Assembly: GCA_016793885.1 (NCBI GenBank)
Contig: JAEUHE010000216.1
Location: forward strand, 1-42,824
Reading direction: 5' to 3'
From: Verrucomicrobiales bacterium
GTDB taxonomy: Bacteria > Verrucomicrobiota > Verrucomicrobiia > Limisphaerales > UBA11320
Length of the DNA: 42,824 nt
Each line of letters starts with the position of its first letter. Within the stretch, counting starts at the first letter, position 1. The notes under the pieces are model-generated. The model saw only the letters and a list, made by a program, of their open reading frames with translations, did not search any database and had not been told where the DNA came from. The translations under genes and the position numbers were made by a program. Shown piece by piece: positions 18,138 through 30,304 of this stretch.

Positions 18138-18890
18138 ATGGCTTCGCGTCAACCGGTTCAAATCGAAATCTGCATCGACTCCATCCAGTCCGCCTTGGCG
18201 GCGGAAAAAGGCGGGGCGCATCGTGTCGAACTCTGCCAGAACTTGTTCGAAGGGGGGACGACTCCGAGCGCCGGGCTGATCTTGGGGGTGCGCCGGGCGG
18301 TACGCCTCCCGGTTTATGTGATCATCCGTCCGCGCGGGGCAGACTTTTGCTACTCGGAGGCCGAGTTTGAAGTGATGAAGGAGGACGTTCGCTTGGCGCG
18401 AGAGTGGGGTGCCGATGGTATTGTCCTGGGACTGCTGAAGCGGGACGGCACGGTGGACGTTAAACGCACCCAACTCTTGATGCGCTTGGCCGGTCCCTTG
18501 CCAATTACCTTCCATCGTGCCTTCGATGTCACTCCCGATCCTTTCAAAGCCCTCGATGCGCTGATTCAACTGGGAGTTCGCCGGGTGCTGACCTCCGGCC
18601 AGGAGCGCACCGTTCTGGAAGGCATCGACCTGATCGCCGAACTCGTTCGGCGGGCGGGTCAGCGGATCGTTATCATGCCCGGTGGGGGGATCAGCGATCG
18701 CAATTTTGATAAAATCCGGAAGCTTTCCAAGGCGCGTGAGTTTCATCTCTCTGCGAGCGGTCCGGTGGCCAGCGCGATGACTTATCGCAATGCGCGGGTT
18801 CCGATGGGGCGGGAGCTTCGAGCCTCGGAGTTTGCCTGGTCGGCGACCGACCCGGAAAAGGTCCAAAAGGTGGTTCGGTCGGCCGCATGA
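18138..18890 (+). CDS. cutC: CutC-family protein
   Basis: 250-residue TIM-barrel protein of the CutC family, historically linked to copper homeostasis though the biochemical role remains unsettled. Conserved segments are EICIDSIQSALAAEKGGAHR, VELCQNLFEGGTTPSAGL, PVYVIIRPRGADFCYS, ADGIVLGLLKRDGTVD, FHRAFDVTPDPF, RVLTSGQE and IMPGGGISD. ATG 18138 is chosen because it starts just before the conserved first strand. An upstream GTG (18048) would overlap the acetyltransferase gene. The length is typical. Confidence 0.9.
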   Translation: MASRQPVQIEICIDSIQSALAAEKGGAHRVELCQNLFEGGTTPSAGLILGVRRAVRLPVYVIIRPRGADFCYSEAEFEVMKEDVRLAREWGADGIVLGLLKRDGTVDVKRTQLLMRLAGPLPITFHRAFDVTPDPFKALDALIQLGVRRVLTSGQERTVLEGIDLIAELVRRAGQRIVIMPGGGISDRNFDKIRKLSKAREFHLSASGPVASAMTYRNARVPMGRELRASEFAWSATDPEKVQKVVRSAA

Positions 18891-18923
18891 TCGGGGAATT
18901 GACGGCAGGGAAGTTTTTCAGCG

Positions 18924-20471
18924 ATGCTACCCCTAATGCGACTTCGACATCTGACGGCTCTGATTCTCTGCAGTGTCTGGACTTCCGTCCAGGCCCAGGA
19001 TTCATCGACGAATCGACCGATCCTGCGTTTGACCTTGGAGGAGGCCGTGGTGCGGGCGTTGCAGAACAATCTCCAGATAGCGATTGAGCGGGTGCGAGGC
19101 GAGGGCGTTGGCTACGACCTCAAGGCCGCCTATGGTTCGTATGATCCAGTGTTTGGCCTGACTGCCGGCCGACGTGAGGACGTTCGCGAGGGCCAGTTCC
19201 AGACGAGCGCTGGGGTTCCTTCCCCGGGATCAGAAAACGTCACCGATAGCGCGTCCCCCAGCATTTCTGGCCGACTGCCCTTTGGGACCGAGTATCGGGT
19301 TGGTCTTTCCTTGAACCATGTGACGGGTAACAGCGGTGGAAACGCCCTAGACCAGTACAGCACGGATGTCGGTGCCTTCAGTCTCACCCAGCCCTTGCTC
19401 CGGGACTTCTGGATCAACTCCGAGCGCCGAACCATCCGGATTGCCAAGCTGAACCGAGATATTTCGGACCTGGAGTTTGAAAACATCGTCATGACGGTCG
19501 TCCGGGACGTCCAGAAGTCCTACTATGAACTCGTTGCGGCGGATGAACGAATCAAGGTTCGCCTGTCGGCGCACGAACTCGCAACGCAGCTGGCTCGTGA
19601 TATCCGTCGAAAGGTTGAGATTGGAACGGCGGCGCCTTTGGAAGACAAGGAGGCGGAATCCAAGGCCCAAACCGAGCTTTCCGGCTACTACTCGGCGCTG
19701 CATGAACGGAATCTTGCGGAGAGTCGTCTTAAGGGTTACTTCACCCGCAAATATCCCGAAGTGGCAACCTCCAAGGTGGAACCCATCCAAAAGTTGCTGG
19801 CCATCGAGCGGCGGGGGGTTGACCTGCAGGAGAGCTGGAAAAATGGCTTGGCCAAGCGCCCGGATTACCGAAGTTACTTCTTTCGGGCGGAACAGCAACG
19901 GATCAACCTCCGTTTCGCTCGGAATCAGATGTATCCTGTTCTGGACTTGACGGGGGGCTACGGTCGTCGGGGGTTGGATTCCATCTCCACACATCCCGGC
20001 ACCCCGGCTGATTTGGGTGGGGCTTTCCACGACATCGGTCGGAACAACCAACCGTATCACTCCTACGGCGTCACCTTCTCGGTTCCGTTCACCATGCAGG
20101 CGGAGCGGGCCAATCTGAAGCGAGCCAAAGTCAACCAGGAGCAGGTGCTGCTTGAGTTGGAACAAAAAGAACAGCAGGTATTGATCGAAATTGACGACAC
20201 GGTCAGCGCGATCAGCTCCAGTTCCATGCGTATCAAGGCCACCCGGCTTGCGCGTGAATTTGCCGAGGAAGCCTTGGCTGCCGAGCAGAAGAAGCTGGAT
20301 AGCGGCGTCGTCCAGCCCACTGAGGTTCTTAAGCGCCAGGATGCCCTAACCCAAGCGCGATCCGCCGAGAACCAGGCTCTCTTGGATTTCAACAAGGCCC
20401 TCACCGACTTAGATATGGTGGATGGAACGATCCTGGAGCGGAACAGCATCCAGCTTCAATCTCTGAAGTAG
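18924..20471 (+). CDS. TolC-family outer-membrane efflux protein
   Basis: 515-residue outer-membrane channel of the OEP/TolC fold. A signal peptide (about 1-25, ending SVQAQ) is followed by LTLEEAVVRALQNNLQIAIE, the typical first OEP helix. Two OEP halves contain long amphipathic helices, e.g. RDVQKSYYELVAADERIKVR and a closing helix ending LLDFNKALTDLDMVDG. The start may be ATG 18924 or 18936. No RND pump or membrane-fusion partner is adjacent, so it probably works with a system encoded elsewhere. Its last 16 bases overlap the 3' end of the convergent thioesterase gene. Confidence 0.88.
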   Translation: MLPLMRLRHLTALILCSVWTSVQAQDSSTNRPILRLTLEEAVVRALQNNLQIAIERVRGEGVGYDLKAAYGSYDPVFGLTAGRREDVREGQFQTSAGVPSPGSENVTDSASPSISGRLPFGTEYRVGLSLNHVTGNSGGNALDQYSTDVGAFSLTQPLLRDFWINSERRTIRIAKLNRDISDLEFENIVMTVVRDVQKSYYELVAADERIKVRLSAHELATQLARDIRRKVEIGTAAPLEDKEAESKAQTELSGYYSALHERNLAESRLKGYFTRKYPEVATSKVEPIQKLLAIERRGVDLQESWKNGLAKRPDYRSYFFRAEQQRINLRFARNQMYPVLDLTGGYGRRGLDSISTHPGTPADLGGAFHDIGRNNQPYHSYGVTFSVPFTMQAERANLKRAKVNQEQVLLELEQKEQQVLIEIDDTVSAISSSSMRIKATRLAREFAEEALAAEQKKLDSGVVQPTEVLKRQDALTQARSAENQALLDFNKALTDLDMVDGTILERNSIQLQSLK

Positions 20472-20920
20472 CTCCGGGCCTCCGCTGGGAAATCGAGCAA
20501 AGCGGTTTCCAGTTGTGAGGGGGGGAGCGGGAGGTACTTGCCTGTGGCCGTGGCACAAAGCTCTCCCGCCTGGTTTCGGATCTCCCCGCGCGTTTCGAAC
20601 AGCCGGTTTCTCCGGTTGAGCGTAATTTCTCCACTGACTCGCGTGGTTTCGCCGATCCCAATGGGCTTCATGAAGCGAACGCTCAGTTCAGCGCTATAGG
20701 CCGGCTTCTTCGTGCTGGCGATGATCGCCCAGGCCATGACCTCATCCAGCGCCGTGGTGATCAAACCACCGTGCACGGCATGGAAGAACCCGGCATGCTC
20801 CTGTCGTGGGGTGAAAGCGGCCCAGACCTGCTTCCCGTCGGTCTCCATGGCTAACTGGAGACCGGACTGGTTTTTGACCCCGCAGGCGAAACAGTTGTGA
20901 GTATTCGGTAATCGGGACAT
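20456..20920 (-). CDS. PaaI-like hotdog-fold thioesterase
   Basis: 154-residue hotdog acyl-CoA thioesterase-like protein. The N-terminal motif NCFACGVKNQSGLQL and the active-site helix region FHAVHGGLITTALDEVMAW are typical of the 4HBT/PaaI group. ATG at 20920 is preferred; an upstream in-frame start at 20989 would add a hydrophobic stretch overlapping the terminator hairpin. The acyl substrate is unknown. The gene is convergent with tolC, overlapping by 16 bases, and divergent from the peptidase gene. Confidence 0.82.
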   Translation of the reverse strand: MSRLPNTHNCFACGVKNQSGLQLAMETDGKQVWAAFTPRQEHAGFFHAVHGGLITTALDEVMAWAIIASTKKPAYSAELSVRFMKPIGIGETTRVSGEITLNRRNRLFETRGEIRNQAGELCATATGKYLPLPPSQLETALLDFPAEARSYFRD

Positions 20921-20971
20921 CCGGCTCTCTGTTAAGCTCGAGAGCGATCGAGGAAAAGCAAAATGAGGAAT

Positions 20972-21002
20972 AAAAAAACTCACTGACATCCTTTTCAGTG
21001 AG
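20972..21002 (-). terminator. Minus-strand intrinsic terminator or attenuator upstream of the thioesterase
   Basis: On the minus strand an 8-bp perfect stem (CTCACTGA / TCAGTGAG; plus-strand arms 20979-20986 and 20995-21002) with an 8-nt loop is followed by G and then T7. It ends about 50 bases before the thioesterase ATG. No minus-strand gene lies immediately upstream, so it would act on a leader or a small RNA from 21003-21255. Confidence 0.7.
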
Positions 21003-21112
21003 AGCTTTAGGGTCGGCAGATACCACAGAGCCGATGGCCTGAGAGTATTCTTCCGACTCCGAGTGTCAAAAGGAAAAGCAAGATTTGTTGGGGAAGGAAT
21101 CGAAATGGGTGA
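21003..21112. other. Intergenic region with no gene seen
   Basis: This is part of the 335-bp gap between the divergent thioesterase and peptidase genes. I see no supported reading frame. It may contain the promoter for the minus-strand leader ending at the 20972-21002 terminator. Confidence 0.3.
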
Positions 21113-21170
21113 GGAGAGCGGATCCCGGCTCCGCCGGGGGGGCTAAAGCGGCAGAGGGCTGCCGCACTCC
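21113..21170. repeat. Short REP-like inverted-repeat element
   Basis: Left half 21113-21135 (GGAGAGCGG...CTCCGC) is an imperfect inverted copy of the right half 21148-21170, in which GCGGCAG/CTGCCGC forms a 7-bp stem with a 4-nt loop and GCACTCC closes the end. The right half, read on the minus strand, resembles the arms of the 30967-31103 element (GGA-x-TGCGG, hairpin, CCGCTTT), so the two probably belong to one family. Confidence 0.55.
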
Positions 21171-21255
21171 ATATCTGGTCAGTCCTCTCGGATTGGGATC
21201 AAGCGGTTGACGCGACCGTTTGTGCCCGGCAGTGTGCTTCGAACGTTATCGGTCC

Positions 21256-23814
<2,559 letters not shown>

Positions 23815-23832
23815 CTCGCTGAGGCGGATGAG

Positions 23833-25224
23833 CTAGAAATGGATGGCCCGGTTGCTGACGGCCATCGCGGCCTCTTTGAGCGCCTCGGCCAAGGTCGGGT
23901 GGGCATGGCAGCTGCGCGCAATGTCTTCCGCGCTGGCGTGGAAGGTCATGGCGACCGCAGCTTCGGCGATCAGATCGCCGGCATGGGGCCCGAGAATATG
24001 AACTCCAAGAACCCGATCGGTTGTCGCATCGGCGAGAACCTTCACGCGACCTTCGGTTTCGCCGAGAGCACGGGCTCGGCCACTGGCGAGAAAGGGAAAA
24101 AGCCCTTTGGAATAGGTGATACCGGCCTTCTGCAGCTCTTCCTCCGTCCGGCCCACCGAGGCGATCTCGGGGTGGGTGTAGACGACGCTCGGGATGGTAT
24201 TGTAATCCACATGGCCATGGCCAGTGATCATCTGCTCCACACAGGCGATGCCTTCTTCCTCAGCCTTATGCGCCAGCATCGGCCCGGCGATCACGTCACC
24301 GATGGCATAAATGCCTGCGGCGGTGGTGCGGAACTGGGCATCCACGGGGATTCGTCCTTTCGCATCGGGCTGAATGCCCACCGACTCCAGCCCCAATCCT
24401 TCGGTGTTGGGACTGCGACCCACGGCGAGCAGGACCCGGTCGCAGGTGATGGGTTCCTGGCCTTGGGCCTCGACCACAACTTGGTTGCCGTTGGCTTTGG
24501 CGGAGGTGACCTTAGCCCCGAGCTTGAAGTTCAAACCTTGCTTTTCGAACACCTTGCGGGCCTCGGCCGCGAGTTCGGCGTCCATGCCGGGGAGGATTCG
24601 GTCGCAATACTCGAGCACGGTGACCTTGGCGCCCAGCCGGTTCCAGACGGAGCCCAGCTCGAGCCCGATCACCCCGGCCCCGATCACCACCAGATGTTTG
24701 GGTACCTCGGAGTACGAGAGCGCTTCCGTGCTGGTCCCCACCCGATCTCCATCCAGCACCACTCCGGGCAGCGGAGCTGAGCGGCTGCCGGTGGCGAGCA
24801 GAATCTGTTTGGCCGAGATCTCCGTGGATTCTTTTTCGCCCTTCACCAGGACTCGCGACGTTCCCAGCAGGGTGGCGTGGCCGGAAAAGCGGGTGACCTT
24901 GTTCTTTTTGAACAGCGCTTCGATTCCCTTGGTGAGGGTTGTCACGATCTGCGTTTTCCGCTTCAACATCGCAGCCAGGTCGAGTTGCACCTGGTTGACC
25001 AGGATGCCGTGGGCTTTGAGCCCGTGCTGCGCGTTGTGGAATTGCTCGCTCGACTCCAGCAGCGCTTTGCTGGGAATGCAGCCGACGCGCAGACAGGTGC
25101 CGCCCAGCGCCGGCTCCTTCTCGATGCAAGCCACCGACCAGCCGAGCTGAGCGGCTCGGATCGCCGCCACATAGCCACCTGGGCCCGCCCCGATGACCAC
25201 CAAGTCAAAAGATTTGTCCGCCAT
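23833..25224 (-). CDS. lpdA: Dihydrolipoyl dehydrogenase (E3)
   Basis: 463-residue flavoprotein that reoxidises dihydrolipoyl-E2 using NAD. The FAD motif GAGPGGYVAA (12-21), redox disulfide Cys44/Cys49 in GGTCLRVGCIPSK, NAD-binding VVIGAGVIGLELGS, second FAD motif YAIGDVIAGPMLAH and the C-terminal catalytic HAHPTLAEALKEA are all visible. It is the last gene of the sucA-sucB-lpd set, 38 bases after sucB. With no other E3 in view, it may also serve the E1 pair at 7365-9364. Confidence 0.95.
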   Translation of the reverse strand: MADKSFDLVVIGAGPGGYVAAIRAAQLGWSVACIEKEPALGGTCLRVGCIPSKALLESSEQFHNAQHGLKAHGILVNQVQLDLAAMLKRKTQIVTTLTKGIEALFKKNKVTRFSGHATLLGTSRVLVKGEKESTEISAKQILLATGSRSAPLPGVVLDGDRVGTSTEALSYSEVPKHLVVIGAGVIGLELGSVWNRLGAKVTVLEYCDRILPGMDAELAAEARKVFEKQGLNFKLGAKVTSAKANGNQVVVEAQGQEPITCDRVLLAVGRSPNTEGLGLESVGIQPDAKGRIPVDAQFRTTAAGIYAIGDVIAGPMLAHKAEEEGIACVEQMITGHGHVDYNTIPSVVYTHPEIASVGRTEEELQKAGITYSKGLFPFLASGRARALGETEGRVKVLADATTDRVLGVHILGPHAGDLIAEAAVAMTFHASAEDIARSCHAHPTLAEALKEAAMAVSNRAIHF

Positions 25225-25262
25225 AGGTCGTGAATGGGGTTTGATGTTCGGCTGGCAGCGGT

Positions 25263-26489
25263 CTAAACCTCCAAAAGGATGCGTGCCGGGTTCTCGATCA
25301 CTTCCTTGATGCGCTTGAGGAAGGTCACTGCCTCCCGGCCGTCGACAATTCGATGATCATAGCTAAGCGCCAGATACATCATGGGACGGATCACCACCTG
25401 ACCCTCCAGGGCGATGGGACGTTCTTGGATGGAATGAAGTCCCAGAATTCCGCTTTGGGGCGGATTGATGATCGGGGTGGAAAGGAGGGAACCATAAACA
25501 CCGCCATTGCTAATGGTGAAGGTGCCCCCTTCCAATTCCTCCATCTTGATCTTGTTGTCCTTCGCGCGTTTGGCGAACTCATTGATGGCCACTTCCACCT
25601 CGGCGAAGCTCATACGATCGGCCCCGCGCAGGACTGGCACCACCAGTCCCTTGCCTCCGCCGATGGCAACCCCGACATCTTGATAATTGCGGTAGATGAC
25701 GTTGGTCCCGCGGATTTCGGCATTGAGCTGCGGCACCAGCCGGAGCGCATCCACGGCCGCCTTCACGAAGAAGGACATGAACCCCAGCTTGACGTTGTAC
25801 TTGGCCAGGAAGGCTTCTTGATAGCTTTTGCGCAGAGACATGATGGCCGACATGTCCACCTCGTTGAAGGTCGTCAGCATCGCCATGGTGTTCTGGGCTT
25901 CGACCAGGCGTTTGGCGACCGTTCGTCGCAGCGGGCTCATGGGGACTGACTCTTCCTCGCGCCCGGTGGAGAGCCCAGAAGCGACAGCTGCTGCTGGAGC
26001 CGACTTGACGGGGGCCGGTGTCGGAGCGGGCGCAGCCCCGACCAGGTGGGCTTGCACATCTTCCTTCAGCAGGCGGCCGCCCGGACCGGTGGGGGTCACT
26101 TTGGAGGCGTCTACCCGGTTTTCGGCCAGCACACGCGCGGCGGCCGGCATGATCTTATCCGAACCCTTGGCGGGTGCCGCCGCGGCAGGTGTAGGCGTGG
26201 ACGCTTTTTCCGCGGCTGCCGGGGCGGCCGGGGCGGGAGCGACGGCTCCGGTGCCCGTGCCGAGATGTGCGATGACCTCACCGACCTTGGCGATGTCTCC
26301 CTTCTTGCGAAGGATCTTTTCGAGAACACCATCCGCTGGAGCCGGGATTTCAATGGTGGCTTTCTCGGATTCGATGCTGACCAGATTCTCGTCTTTGCGG
26401 ACGGCGCTGCCTTCCGGCTTCAGCCATTCGCCGATCTGGACTTCTGTGACCGACTCTCCGACCGCCGGGACTTTCAGTTCTGTGGCCAT
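25263..26489 (-). CDS. sucB: Dihydrolipoyllysine succinyltransferase (E2 of 2-oxoglutarate dehydrogenase)
   Basis: 408-residue E2 core. One lipoyl domain with lipoyl-Lys43 in [14 protein letters not shown] is followed by an Ala/Pro-rich linker (about 85-110), a peripheral-subunit-binding domain ([19 protein letters not shown]), a second flexible linker and the catalytic acyltransferase domain ending in [16 protein letters not shown], which contains the active-site His and Asp. A single lipoyl domain and placement directly after sucA indicate the 2-oxoglutarate rather than the pyruvate complex. It lies 34 bases after sucA. Confidence 0.94.
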   Translation of the reverse strand: MATELKVPAVGESVTEVQIGEWLKPEGSAVRKDENLVSIESEKATIEIPAPADGVLEKILRKKGDIAKVGEVIAHLGTGTGAVAPAPAAPAAAEKASTPTPAAAAPAKGSDKIMPAAARVLAENRVDASKVTPTGPGGRLLKEDVQAHLVGAAPAPTPAPVKSAPAAAVASGLSTGREEESVPMSPLRRTVAKRLVEAQNTMAMLTTFNEVDMSAIMSLRKSYQEAFLAKYNVKLGFMSFFVKAAVDALRLVPQLNAEIRGTNVIYRNYQDVGVAIGGGKGLVVPVLRGADRMSFAEVEVAINEFAKRAKDNKIKMEELEGGTFTISNGGVYGSLLSTPIINPPQSGILGLHSIQERPIALEGQVVIRPMMYLALSYDHRIVDGREAVTFLKRIKEVIENPARILLEV

Positions 26490-26523
26490 AGTGCGTAATG
26501 AGGGGAAAGTGACTTAAATAGGA

Positions 26524-29328
26524 TCAGGCGAAAGCCCGGGTGAGCAGTTCTGCCTGCTCTTGCCGATGGCTGTTATACGAGCCGGTGGCCGGGCTGGCTG
26601 AGGCGGGGCGGCTCACGACTTGGACGGGGAATCGTCCAAGGAAACGTTCGCCAAAGATCTGGCGCAGGTATCGCCACGCGCCCATGTTCTCCGGCTCCTC
26701 CTGGACCCAGAAGAGCTGGGTTCCGTCGGCGTAGGGCGCTAGAATGGATTCCAGCTCGCTTCGGTTGAGCGGATACAGCTGTTCGAGTCGGATGATCGCG
26801 ACATCATCGCGGCGGAGCGACAGCCGTTGCTTCTCGAGTTCGTAGAAGACCTTGCCAGTGCAAAACACGAGTCGGGTGGCCTTGGTAGGAGGATTACGGT
26901 CGGGGATGATCCGGCGGAAGGTCCCATGGCTCAGTTCAGCCAGCGGTGAGGTGGCCTCCGTGTTTCGAAGCAGGCTCTTGGGGGTCATCACCACGAGCGG
27001 CTTGCGCCACGTCCGGATCACCTGACGGCGGAGCAAGTGGAAATATTGGGCCGGGCTGCTTGGGTACGCCACCTGGATGTTATCCTCGGCTGCCAGGGCC
27101 AAGAAACGTTCGAGCCGCGCGCTGGAGTGCTCCGGACCTTGTCCCTCAAATCCATGCGGCAACAGCATGACCAGACCAGAAAGCCGTCGCCATTTGTCTT
27201 CCGCGCTGACAATAAACTGGTCGATGATCACCTGAGCGGCGTTCGCAAAGTCTCCGAACTGGGCCTCCCACATGACCAGGCCGTCGGGGCACTCCAGGCT
27301 GTAGCCGTAGTCGAATCCGAGCACCGAAATCTCACTCAACGGGCTGTTGAAGATCTCCACGGGTGCCTGGCTGACGCCGAGGTGCTGCAGTGGCACATGG
27401 ACGCGGTCGCCTTCGATATCATGCAAAACCGCGTGCCGATGGCTGAATGTTCCGCGACCGCAATCTTGGCCGCTTAACCTGATGGAATAGCCGTCGGCCG
27501 CGAGCGTGGCGAAGGCAAGCGCTTCGGCCGCCGCCCAGTCGAGAGGCTGTTTGCCGGCGCTCATGTCGCGTCGGGTCTCCAACAGCTTCGCAATCTTGGG
27601 GTGCGGCTTGAACCCCTCAGGTATGCGCGTTTGCACCTCGAGCAACTTGGTGAGTCGTTCGATCGGAACCCCGGTCTCCTCGTCCTTCGCGTCTTGCTCT
27701 CGTCCGCCGATAAAACTGCTGCGCGCCCAAATGCCAAGCTGCTTCTCGCTCGGAAACTGATAGTTCTCACTGGTGGATTCACTCAGCTCCTTCTCTAGGA
27801 ACTGCTTTCGCTCCTCCACGATGCGATCCGCTTCCTCGCGGCTGACGCCACCCAGCTTGAGCAAGTGCTCGAGATAACCCTCGCGCACGGTTTTTCGCTG
27901 CTCGATGGCGCGATACATCACCGGTTGCGTAAATGCGGGCTCGTCGGTCTCGTTGTGTCCGAGTCGGCGATAGCCGTACATGTCAATGAACACATCCCGC
28001 TTGAAGGTGGTCCGGAAATCCAACGCCAGGCGCACCGCCTGGGCCACGGCCTCAGGATCCTCGCCGTTCACATGAAAGATGGGCGACTGAAGCATCTTGG
28101 CGATGTCCGTGCAGTAGGAGCCCGACCGGGCATCGCGAGGCGAGGTGGTGAATCCGATCTGGTTGTTGACGATGACGTGGAGCACTCCGCCGACTCGATA
28201 CCCGGCAAGATCGCTGAGGTTCAGCGACTCCTGGACCACGCCTTCGCCCGCAAAAGCCGCGTCCCCATGGATCAGAATGGCCATCGAGCCGTTTCGTTCC
28301 GTGTCGTTCACCCGGTCCTGTTTGGCTCGGACCCGACCCATCGCCACCGGGTTGACGTATTCCAGGTGGCTTGGATTGAAACACAGCGACAGATGCACCC
28401 GCCTGCCGGTAGACGTGACCCAGTCGTTGCTGTGACCCAGGTGATACTTAACATCCCCGCGGCCCCGATAGAGCTGAGGGTCCTTGTCGGCGAACTCGCG
28501 GAAAATCTGTCGGACGCTCTTGCCCATGATGTTCGCGAGAACGTTGAGACGTCCCCGGTGGGCCATGCCGAAAATGATTTCTTTGACGCCCTGCTCGGCG
28601 GATTTCTCGATCGCCAAGTCGAGGAAGGGGATGAGGCTTTCGCACCCCTCGAGCGAGAAGCTCTTGGCACCCACGAATTTCTTCCGGATGAACTCTTCGA
28701 AGATCGTGGCGTCCGTCAGCCGGGTCAAGATGCGGAGCTGTTCCGGGCGGGTGAGCTGGAGGCGGTTTTCGGTGCCTTCCATCCGCCGTTGGAGCCAGCG
28801 ACGGAGCTCGATGTCGTCGATGTGCATGTACTCCACCCCGATCGAGCGCGTGTAGGTGTTGCGGAGCTTCTCCATCAGCCCCCCCAGCGTCAAACGGCCG
28901 GAGTGCTGGAAGGTGTGGATGTGGACCCGGCGATTCATTTCGTCGGGAGTGAAGCCAAAGTAGTCGTTGCTCAGCTCCTGAGGGGAAAATCGTGGGAGCC
29001 CCAGGGGGTCCACCTTGGCCAGGTAGTGGCCGCGGACCCGATAGTTTCGAACCAGCTGTTCCACGCGGTTCTGGAAGTCGGCCAGCTTAACCTGGTCGAT
29101 GGGTGTCTCTTCATCGGCCGACCGGGCGGAGGGCGGACTAAAGACGCTGCGGACGGGAAAGCTGGGGCCCAGGGTGCGGCGATCCGGCCAAGCGTCGCCG
29201 TTGATCTGCGTCGCAAAGTATTGATGCCATTCTTGAGGGACTGAGCTCGGATCGCGCTGATAGGCTTCGAAGAGCTCCTCCACGTAGGCTAGGTTGACTG
29301 CGCTGGGACTACTTGCGACATCACTCAT
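26524..29328 (-). CDS. sucA: 2-oxoglutarate dehydrogenase E1 component
   Basis: 934-residue thiamine-diphosphate-dependent E1 of the TCA cycle. The N-terminal E2-binding helix (AYVEELFEAYQRDPSSVP), GMAHRGRLNVLANIMGK, the ThDP motif HGDAAFAGEGVVQE closing with VNNQIGFTT, LPHGFEGQGPEHSSAR in the transketolase domain and FCTGKVFYEL in the C-terminal domain are all present. The length is normal for the family. It follows the pfkB-family gene by 16 bases and precedes sucB, forming sucA-sucB-lpd. thiE, for thiamine phosphate, lies two genes upstream. Confidence 0.96.
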   Translation of the reverse strand: MSDVASSPSAVNLAYVEELFEAYQRDPSSVPQEWHQYFATQINGDAWPDRRTLGPSFPVRSVFSPPSARSADEETPIDQVKLADFQNRVEQLVRNYRVRGHYLAKVDPLGLPRFSPQELSNDYFGFTPDEMNRRVHIHTFQHSGRLTLGGLMEKLRNTYTRSIGVEYMHIDDIELRRWLQRRMEGTENRLQLTRPEQLRILTRLTDATIFEEFIRKKFVGAKSFSLEGCESLIPFLDLAIEKSAEQGVKEIIFGMAHRGRLNVLANIMGKSVRQIFREFADKDPQLYRGRGDVKYHLGHSNDWVTSTGRRVHLSLCFNPSHLEYVNPVAMGRVRAKQDRVNDTERNGSMAILIHGDAAFAGEGVVQESLNLSDLAGYRVGGVLHVIVNNQIGFTTSPRDARSGSYCTDIAKMLQSPIFHVNGEDPEAVAQAVRLALDFRTTFKRDVFIDMYGYRRLGHNETDEPAFTQPVMYRAIEQRKTVREGYLEHLLKLGGVSREEADRIVEERKQFLEKELSESTSENYQFPSEKQLGIWARSSFIGGREQDAKDEETGVPIERLTKLLEVQTRIPEGFKPHPKIAKLLETRRDMSAGKQPLDWAAAEALAFATLAADGYSIRLSGQDCGRGTFSHRHAVLHDIEGDRVHVPLQHLGVSQAPVEIFNSPLSEISVLGFDYGYSLECPDGLVMWEAQFGDFANAAQVIIDQFIVSAEDKWRRLSGLVMLLPHGFEGQGPEHSSARLERFLALAAEDNIQVAYPSSPAQYFHLLRRQVIRTWRKPLVVMTPKSLLRNTEATSPLAELSHGTFRRIIPDRNPPTKATRLVFCTGKVFYELEKQRLSLRRDDVAIIRLEQLYPLNRSELESILAPYADGTQLFWVQEEPENMGAWRYLRQIFGERFLGRFPVQVVSRPASASPATGSYNSHRQEQAELLTRAFA

Positions 29329-29344
29329 AACAGTTCGGCCGTGC

Positions 29345-30244
29345 TTAGAACCGCGTCAATTGCTCGAGCTCTTTCACACGCTTGTTGATCTCTTTGCGGG
29401 TGGCTCGAGTGGTTCGGGTGAGGCCGAAACCTTCGCAGCAGATCGATGCTACGACGCTGCCGTGGATCATGGCTCGACGAAGATTTTTTTCTGCGGCTCC
29501 TCGGTTGGAGGCTAGGTATCCCATCAGGGCACCGACGAAGCTGTCGCCTGCGCCGGTTGGATCCACCACCTTGCGCAACGGATAGGCGGGGCACACGAAC
29601 AGACCATCCCGATTGGAAAGGATGGAGCCGTGCTCCCCTTTTTTGATGATGACGTGTTTGGGTCCCAGCTTGTGAATGCGCTTGGCCGCCTCGATGGTGT
29701 TGTCAGACGAGGTTAGCTGGTGCGCTTCGCTGTCGTTCAGCACGAGCGCGTCGATGCGCTTGAGCAGCTTCAGCAGGTCGTCCAGGGCGATGTTCAACCA
29801 AAGATCCATCGTGTCGGCGATGACGAACTTCGGCTTCCACATCTGGTCCAGGACATGGTGCTGCAGGGCCGGGGCGATGTTCGCCAACAGAAGGTAGGGG
29901 GTGGATTTGTGGGTGTCGGGGAGGGAGGGGGAGAACTTTTCGAACACGCCTAGCTCGGTGGCCAGGGTGCGACGGTTGTTCATGTTGACCTCATACTCTC
30001 CCGACCAATGAAAGGTCTTGCCCTCTTCGATTTGGAGGCCGGCCAGATCGATTCCGTGCTTTCGGTATAGGGCGATGTACTTCTTGGGAAAATCATGCCC
30101 CACCACCCCTACCATTTTGACCGGGGAAAAGAAACTTGCCGCCACGGCCGCGTGGCTGGCTGACCCTCCGAGTAGACGGGGATTCTCCGCTTTGGGGGTT
30201 TTGATGGAATCGAGGGCGGTTGAACCGACTATCAAGACGCTCAT
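29345..30244 (-). CDS. PfkB-family carbohydrate/nucleoside kinase
   Basis: 299-residue ribokinase-fold kinase. An N-terminal glycine-rich substrate region (LLGGSASHAAVAASFF) and the C-terminal PfkB signature DPTGAGDSFVGALMGYLA, with the catalytic Asp, are clear. NDSEAHQLT and IIKKGEHGSI are family-typical. The sugar or nucleoside acceptor cannot be assigned; proteins of this subgroup are often annotated as adenosine- or sugar-kinase-like. It sits 16 bases before sucA and about 60 bases after thiE, so it is probably co-transcribed. Confidence 0.88.
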   Translation of the reverse strand: MSVLIVGSTALDSIKTPKAENPRLLGGSASHAAVAASFFSPVKMVGVVGHDFPKKYIALYRKHGIDLAGLQIEEGKTFHWSGEYEVNMNNRRTLATELGVFEKFSPSLPDTHKSTPYLLLANIAPALQHHVLDQMWKPKFVIADTMDLWLNIALDDLLKLLKRIDALVLNDSEAHQLTSSDNTIEAAKRIHKLGPKHVIIKKGEHGSILSNRDGLFVCPAYPLRKVVDPTGAGDSFVGALMGYLASNRGAAEKNLRRAMIHGSVVASICCEGFGLTRTTRATRKEINKRVKELEQLTRF

Positions 30245-30304
30245 GTGTTGTTAGCTGAGTTGCTGAAAATCGCGCTGTGCTTTCCGTTCGCGGCCTCACC
30301 CAGT

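Noticed and set aside
27865..29244. Plus-strand frame of 459 codons inside sucA
   Set aside because: It is the complement of highly conserved SucA coding sequence with no family resemblance of its own.
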